From Chitinophagales bacterium (GTDB lineage: Bacteria; Bacteroidota; Bacteroidia; Chitinophagales; UBA2359), in the NCBI GenBank assembly GCA_020631035.1, contig JAHDIA010000195.1, positions 3,757 through 9,565 of the forward strand: a DNA stretch of 5,809 bases, read 5' to 3'. Made by a program: the position numbers and the translations under genes. Position 1 is the stretch's first letter. Every line of letters starts with the position of its first letter. This document shows positions 1 to 3,554 of the stretch, piece by piece. The notes under the pieces are model-generated. The model searched no databases. It saw nothing but the letters and a program-made list of their open reading frames with translations, and was not told the origin of the DNA.

Positions 1-787
1 TGCTGATGGGACGCACCCCAATTGCCAACAATTTTTGCTTGAGCCATTCAGGCGATTCTTTGATGGTGACATTGGTAAAGCTCAATCCTACATAACGAGG
101 ACAAGCTGCTAGGTCCTCTACCACTACCTCAATGGGTAAGTCATTGTTGTCGATGGCAAAAGCAGATACATCTGGCATTTTTACCTCTTGTTCAAAGCCT
201 GACTCGTTGAGTTTGAGGGCAGCCGCTAAATCTTTGGCCACTCCAATGTGACAAGTGGCATCAGAACGATTGGGTGTTAAACCAATTTCAAATACATAAT
301 CCTCGACCAAGTCTAGAACCTCTTTGGCAGGCTGTCCAATAGCCGTATTGGGATCTAAGACCATAATACCATCGTGGGCGGTTCCCAGCCCAATTTCATC
401 TTCGGCACAAATCATTCCTCTCGATTCTTCTCCTCTTACCTTGCGTTTGCCTATTTGAAAAGGTTCGCCTTCGGTTGGATAGATGGTTGTTCCTACAGTT
501 GCTACCACTACTTTTTGCCCTGCAGCTACATTGGGTGCGCCACAAACAATTTGCAATGGTTCTTCTCCGCCAACATCTACCTTTGTCAAACTCAATTTGT
601 CAGCATTCGGATGCTTCCAGGCTTCGAGTACATGACCAATGACCAAACCTTCTAGTCCTCCAGGAATGCTTTGGTATTTATCAAAGTGTTCTACTTCGAG
701 ACCTGTTCCTGTTAATGCTTCTGCCACTTTTTCTACGGGCAAATCAATGTTGAGGTAATCCTTGAGCCAGTTGTATGAAATTTTCAT
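1..787 (-). CDS. pheT: Phenylalanine--tRNA ligase beta subunit, N-terminal part (cut by window edge)
   Basis: The beta chain of the cytoplasmic alpha2-beta2 phenylalanyl-tRNA synthetase, which charges tRNA-Phe with phenylalanine. Only the first 262 codons are in the window; the full family protein is about 800 residues, so roughly two thirds lies to the left. The start ATG at 787-785 gives the typical opening MKISYNWLKDYL. Residues about 40-150 form the OB-fold tRNA-binding domain, with HPNADKLSLTKVDVG (59-73), IVCGAPNV (80-87) and KVRGEESRGMICAEDEIGLG (116-135). The B3/B4 domain begins near LTPNRSDATCHIGVAKDLAA (170-189), which matches the family's conserved region that precedes the editing module. 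The frame is open to the edge with no frameshift. The leader has AAGG near the start but no strong ribosome site, as is usual in Bacteroidota. No pheS is visible next to it. Identification is very secure from the protein sequence. Confidence 0.97.
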   Translation of the reverse strand, partial: MKISYNWLKDYLNIDLPVEKVAEALTGTGLEVEHFDKYQSIPGGLEGLVIGHVLEAWKHPNADKLSLTKVDVGGEEPLQIVCGAPNVAAGQKVVVATVGTTIYPTEGEPFQIGKRKVRGEESRGMICAEDEIGLGTAHDGIMVLDPNTAIGQPAKEVLDLVEDYVFEIGLTPNRSDATCHIGVAKDLAAALKLNESGFEQEVKMPDVSAFAIDNNDLPIEVVVEDLAACPRYVGLSFTNVTIKESPEWLKQKLLAIGVRPIS

Positions 788-905
788 TGAGCCTTGTTTT
801 TATTTAAATCCTTTCTAAAAGGGTATTTTTTATGGGTAATTGAATTAAGCAAAATTGCCATCTTAAAGAATGACATTTAATTATGTACAATGTTTTTAAA
901 CGTAT

Positions 906-929
906 TTTGGTGCCAAATTTTGCAAAATT
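906..929. promoter_or_regulatory. Two overlapping palindromes at the pheT promoter, possible operator
   Basis: A perfect 14-bp palindrome AATTTTGCAAAATT (916-929) overlaps the -7 box of the candidate pheT promoter. A second inverted repeat, TTTGG-TG-CCAAA (906-917), adjoins it at the expected transcription start. Such symmetric sites at a start point are typical of binding sites for dimeric repressors. No regulator is identifiable, and AT-rich palindromes of this length can arise by chance. Confidence 0.3.
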
Positions 930-953
930 ACGTTATGTATGGCGAAAGTTCAA
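923..953 (-). promoter_or_regulatory. Candidate Bacteroidota-type promoter for pheT
   Basis: Read on the minus strand, TTG (953-951) is followed by 20 bases and then TAATTTTG (930-923). This fits the known Bacteroidota sigma-factor consensus of TTTG at -33 and TAnnTTTG at -7, separated by about 19-21 bases; only the first T of the -33 box differs. Transcription would start near 915 and give an untranslated leader of about 128 bases before the pheT ATG. The match is short, so chance is possible in AT-rich DNA, but position, orientation and spacing all agree. Confidence 0.45.
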
Positions 954-1040
954 GGATATATGCGGAAATAGGGAATAGGATATGGCTAGAAATGGGAGCC
1001 TTTGAGACGAAGGACAAAGAGATGCGAATCTACGCCCGAT

Positions 1041-1163
1041 TGCAATGGATACCCCGCAATGATAGATACTGACCATCATTGATTGAGCTTATTTTGAAAT
1101 AAATACCCACTGAGCATCGGAATTGTGCCTATCCAAAATGAGGAGTAGAAATGAAAAGCGGGG
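1041..1163 (+). other. Possible structured RNA or dispersed intergenic repeat
   Basis: This part of the 449-bp gap between pheT and the fold-back element is less AT-rich than its flanks. CCCCGC (1052-1057) can pair with GCGGGG (1158-1163), closing a domain that contains a smaller hairpin TTATTT-TG-AAATAA (1089-1102). The sequence around it (about 980-1200) has the look of a conserved non-coding Bacteroidota repeat, but this is an impression from memory and cannot be confirmed here. A 60-codon plus-strand frame (890-1072) crosses the left side; it has no recognisable protein character and overlaps the pheT promoter region, so it is not called as a gene. The strand of any RNA is unknown; plus is given only as reading direction. 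Confidence 0.25.
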
Positions 1164-1223
1164 ACTTGCTGTCGTTTGAAAAATAGAGCGTTCCGTCCTA
1201 ATTAATTGAAAATTCAAAACTTA

Positions 1224-1436
1224 AAAATCTAAATTCTAAGTAGTGTGACAAATTTATCTTAATATTTTATGATGGCGTCTTTTTGGCTTCTACTGCGTTG
1301 AAAATACTCGCCTTAGCTCTGCTAGGGCTCCGTTTTTCGCCTTGTATAAGCTCAAAAAAAAGCTCATCAAAAATGTAACCTTAATTATGTCACACTACTT
1401 ACTAATTCGTAACTCTACATTCTAAAATCTAAATTC
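1224..1436. repeat. 13-bp direct repeat flanking the fold-back element
   Basis: AAAATCTAAATTC occurs at 1224-1236, touching the left end of the element, and again at 1424-1436, exactly 200 bp later and 22 bp beyond its right end. The flanks also share a CTAATT upstream of each copy. The words are low-complexity and AT-rich, so they may be older intergenic repeats into which the element inserted rather than a target-site duplication. Confidence 0.4.
1237..1401. mobile_element. 165-bp MITE-like fold-back element with 14-bp perfect terminal inverted repeats
   Basis: The ends TAAGTAGTGTGACA (1237-1250) and its exact reverse complement (1388-1401) bound a 165-bp segment with no coding potential. 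The symmetry continues inward imperfectly: both arms carry a TTA-ATTTT-GATG-like block, then a T-rich run, then GCGTTGAAAA (left) against GGCGAAAA (right). The centre is a hairpin, GCCTTAGC-TCT-GCTAGGGC, lying between GAAAA and TTTTC. Almost the whole element can therefore fold into one long stem. If the outer TA on each side is counted as target duplication, the repeat is AGTAGTGTGACA flanked by TA, as expected for an element moved by an IS630/Tc1-type transposase. That origin is inference, since no transposase is present. Lying just past the stop codon of the exported repeat protein (1440), the stem could also act as a transcription terminator. Confidence 0.75.
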
Positions 1437-1439
1437 CCC

Positions 1440-2573
1440 TTACCGTTCATTCTGAATCACACCATTGTGGTAAACTCGGTAATCGCCATTGCCCAATTCA
1501 AAGAGAATAACCCGACCGTATAGTTCAAAACTGGCAACAATGTCTTGACTGACTTGGACAACCTCACCTTCGTAAAAAGCTCTGAGACGATTCTCGGCAT
1601 CAAGATAGGTAACCACGCCATTGAAGTATTTAAAATCAATGGGGCGATAGGCTTCGATTGGGTGGATTTTACCATCGTAGTAGACACTAAAATAATTGCG
1701 TTCATCTACAAAAACGATGGTATTGTCGATGACATCGTAGAATTGGGGAGCCAAGGGTGAAATTTCCTCGGCTTCAAGGCTGCCTTCTCGAATCATATAA
1801 AAACCACCCCTATCGTCTACATAAGCGGCTACTTTATCGCCTACTTTGTAGGATTTAGGAGCGTAAGAAGACAAGTCTATTGTTTCTTTGTCTCGCCACA
1901 TTTTGAACTCATTGTATTCATCTACATACAAAACTAGGTCATTGCCTATTTTATAGGTAATGGGAATATCTATGATTTCGTAGGTTTCCCCATCTTTGTG
2001 AAATTGCAACCAGTCACCATTGTCAATGTAAGCTATACTGTTATCACTTACTTGCATTGGTGCTGCATCTGACTGTGAAAAAACAACCGTTCTAGCTGTA
2101 TAGCTTGGATCTACAATGTGTTTTTCGCCTTTGTAAAAAGCTTTGAGTCCTCCATAAAAATCAATGAATGCCACGATGCTGTCTCCTGCAATAAAAACGG
2201 GATCATCTTGTAGACTGAGGTTATGATTTTTGACATGGTCTATGACGGTAAAAGCTCCACCCACCTTTATAAGAATGTAGTGGTTGGTAATCTCATAATC
2301 TTCGAGCACATTTCGAAGGTGTAGGAGTTCTTTGACACCTTTGCGGTAATAAACGACCTCGTCTTGAGAATTGTAATAAATGATGAAGTCGCTACCCACT
2401 CTGAAAAACTCAGCGGTATTGTGGTCGAGTTGGACCATTTCACCATCGTCGTAATACTGCAAGCGACCTTGTCTATCGTGAAAAGCAGCTACATTTTGTG
2501 CAGAAGCATAGCTCGTCAATAAGCATAACAAACAAAGCACTAATGAGGTATATTTCATAACTGGGGTTTTCAT
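1440..2573 (-). CDS. Exported protein of about ten beta-rich ~35-residue repeats, function unknown
   Basis: A 377-residue protein with a clear signal peptide: a hydrophobic stretch LVLCLLCLLTSYASA ends at residue 25, with likely cleavage ASA|QN. Met6 (2558) would give an equally good signal peptide, so the start is uncertain by five codons. The mature part is built of about ten related units beginning near residues 27, 62, 99, 132, 179, 212, 247, 285, 319 and 354. Each starts with a hydrophobic strand and acidic turn such as VAAYVDDRGGF or GVVTYLDAENRL, followed by a second strand ending in a YYDGE/FYEGE-like turn. Units 3 and 5 are the most degenerate. This pattern suggests a beta-propeller or beta-solenoid; a distant link to WG-type repeats is possible but not shown. 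There is no lipobox after the signal, so the protein is probably periplasmic or secreted. It lies 55 bp downstream of the DUF4286 gene on the same strand. I do not recognise a named family. Confidence 0.88.
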   Translation of the reverse strand: MKTPVMKYTSLVLCLLCLLTSYASAQNVAAFHDRQGRLQYYDDGEMVQLDHNTAEFFRVGSDFIIYYNSQDEVVYYRKGVKELLHLRNVLEDYEITNHYILIKVGGAFTVIDHVKNHNLSLQDDPVFIAGDSIVAFIDFYGGLKAFYKGEKHIVDPSYTARTVVFSQSDAAPMQVSDNSIAYIDNGDWLQFHKDGETYEIIDIPITYKIGNDLVLYVDEYNEFKMWRDKETIDLSSYAPKSYKVGDKVAAYVDDRGGFYMIREGSLEAEEISPLAPQFYDVIDNTIVFVDERNYFSVYYDGKIHPIEAYRPIDFKYFNGVVTYLDAENRLRAFYEGEVVQVSQDIVASFELYGRVILFELGNGDYRVYHNGVIQNER

Positions 2574-2628
2574 TCAATTAAAGACTTATTTGAGTAGGTA
2601 ATGTTTATTCCATTGAGTTTTTTGCCAA

Positions 2629-2934
2629 TTACATTACCTCCATCAAACTGCGAATGGCAATAAAACGCTCTTTGTACCGCTCAGAGTGTTCTGCTTGCAA
2701 TTTTCTTCCTACCGTTTTCTGATAAGTCTCCAATTCATTCATACTAGAGCAAAAATATTGAATGGCATAGGTAGTCGTTCCATCCTCTTCAGTGGGGAAA
2801 ATCAATTTACAAAACTTATGTTCTGTAAAAAAGCCCGTCTTCATCACATCTGGAATGTGGGTTTTGCGCATCCATTCAAGCCAGTCTTCTTTGATGGCAT
2901 TGTCTATTTTGACAGTTACATTGTATAGAATCAT
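2629..2934 (-). CDS. DUF4286 family small cytoplasmic protein
   Basis: A complete 101-residue protein with no signal peptide or membrane segment. It resembles the DUF4286 family, small proteins found mainly in Bacteroidota whose biochemical role is unknown. Supporting features are the opening MILYNVTVKID, the segment WLEWMRKTHIPDVMKTG (18-34), the central strand YAIQYF (56-61), and the C-terminal helix with LQAEHSERYKERF (79-91) before a hydrophobic end. Length is normal for the family, and the alternating strands and helices are compatible with a ferredoxin-like (dimeric alpha-beta barrel) fold, which is inference. A strong inverted repeat lies about 20-65 bases upstream of the start. The gene for an exported repeat protein follows after 55 bp, so the two may share a transcript, although their roles show no obvious link. 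Confidence 0.92.
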   Translation of the reverse strand: MILYNVTVKIDNAIKEDWLEWMRKTHIPDVMKTGFFTEHKFCKLIFPTEEDGTTTYAIQYFCSSMNELETYQKTVGRKLQAEHSERYKERFIAIRSLMEVM

Positions 2935-2953
2935 TGTTTATTGAGTTGATTGT

Positions 2954-2998
2954 TTGATTAAGTAATTGGGGCAAAATATGGTCTAATTACCTAATCAA
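2954..2998. promoter_or_regulatory. Long inverted repeat just upstream of the DUF4286 gene
   Basis: The arms 2954-2967 and 2985-2998 are complementary at 13 of 14 positions (core GATTAAGTAATT against AATTACCTAATC) around a 17-base loop. An alternative outer pairing of AGTTGATT (2944-2951) with AATCAACT (2993-3000) competes with it. It sits 20 bases before the DUF4286 ATG and directly after the last codon of the decayed frame at 3000-3164, so it could be an operator, a leader hairpin, or a relic terminator. There is no uridine run after either arm, which argues against a simple intrinsic terminator. Confidence 0.5.
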
Positions 2999-2999
2999 C

Positions 3000-3164
3000 T
3001 TAATTACTATTTATCTTGAGCTTGTTAAAGAATGGGGCAACGTCATTGACATTGAGGCTGCGTTTTGGTCTGGTTAACCAGCGCAAGCTTTGGGCTACGT
3101 CTTAAATTTCATCCATCCGCTCATCCTGCACTTCTGGTCTAAGAAGCTGTTTAAAATCTCCATT
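3000..3164 (-). pseudogene. Short coding-like remnant with one in-frame stop, unknown family
   Basis: One minus-strand frame reads like real protein across a single stop. The first part (3164-3105) gives NGDFKQLLRPEVQDERMDEI, then TAA at 3104-3102, then a 33-residue stretch containing QSLRWLTRPKRSLNV and NDVAPFFNKLKINSN, ending at a natural TAA (3002-3000). The composition (charged helix, Trp, Pro, balanced hydrophobics) is unlike the AT-rich surroundings. A TAG at 3167-3165 closes the frame upstream and beyond it the DNA is only AT repeats, so any original gene is truncated. A single change at the TAA would restore one 54-residue frame. I do not recognise the family. The same segment has palindromes (CTGGTTAACCAG at 3070-3081; CTTCT-AGAAG hairpin at 3131-3146), so a dispersed non-coding repeat is the main alternative. 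Confidence 0.35.
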
Positions 3165-3554
3165 CTACATTTTATCATATATATATAGTTTTGGCATAGT
3201 GGACATTTTTTAGTCCAAATCACTAAAATGCCTCATCAAAAATGATAACTTTGTTCAAACTTCAACAATTTTGTGTGGATTATTTTTAAGTATGAACAAA
3301 AATAATTCTTTATTACAAAAAACTATAATAGGTTGTAAATATTGACAAATACTAAACAAATAGTCGAATTTTATTCCTTCAAATAGTCTAATTGGCTTGA
3401 TGCTGTAACCATCTAGTCCATTTTGTTACTATTTTAGAAGGTCAATGTAGTATTGACACATATTATCTTCTTTTATAATAAAACTAATGCCTTTTTATTC
3501 ATGCAGTACAACAATAATTGGATATACAAACACTATATTAATTCCTTTAGCATT
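3165..3554. other. AT-rich intergenic leader of the large surface-protein gene
   Basis: These 390 bases contain no supported gene. Visible elements are a short alternating AT tract (about 3176-3187), a small stem-loop TGGAC/GTCCA (3200-3217), a 13-bp word CTCATCAAAAATG (3232-3244) that also occurs inside the fold-back element (1363-1375), and two isolated TAnnTTTG words (3186-3193 and 3246-3253) that lack a matching upstream TTG box. The last 20 bases before the ATG at 3555 have no purine-rich ribosome site. Confidence 0.6.
3453..3479 (+). promoter_or_regulatory. Weak candidate promoter for the large surface protein
   Basis: TTGACA (3453-3458) and TATAAT (3474-3479) are exact copies of the classical -35 and -10 hexamers, but the spacer is 15 bases, two shorter than ideal, and Bacteroidota primary sigma factors prefer a different consensus. 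It would leave a leader of about 68 bases before the ATG at 3555. No better Bacteroidota-type site was found between 3400 and 3540. The match may be chance in AT-rich DNA. Confidence 0.25.

Larger units (their letters stand above)
788..1236. other. Intergenic region upstream of pheT
   Basis: No supported protein gene lies in these 449 bases. They contain the pheT leader (788 to about 915), the promoter-like site and palindromes (906-953), the GC-richer stretch with possible RNA structure (about 980-1200), and an AT-rich segment rich in AAAATCTAAATTC-like words that abuts the fold-back element at 1237. Confidence 0.6.

Noticed and set aside
374..655. 93-codon plus-strand frame inside pheT
   Set aside because: Antisense to highly conserved pheT coding sequence; low-complexity aromatic and serine-rich translation.
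890..1072. 60-codon plus-strand frame upstream of pheT
   Set aside because: No recognisable motif, signal or ribosome site. It crosses the candidate pheT promoter and the possible RNA region. A small gene cannot be excluded but is not supported.
2686..2928. 80-codon plus-strand frame opposite the DUF4286 gene
   Set aside because: Antisense shadow of a recognised family protein.
3186..3253. TAnnTTTG words at 3186-3193 and 3246-3253 as promoters for the surface protein
   Set aside because: Neither has a TTG box about 20 bases upstream, and both lie about 300 or more bases from the start codon.
3358..3418. TAGTC words at 3361, 3384 and 3414 as possible iterons
   Set aside because: Spacing is uneven (23 and 30 bases), only one pair extends to 8 bp (AAATAGTC), and the region is AT-rich, so chance is likely.
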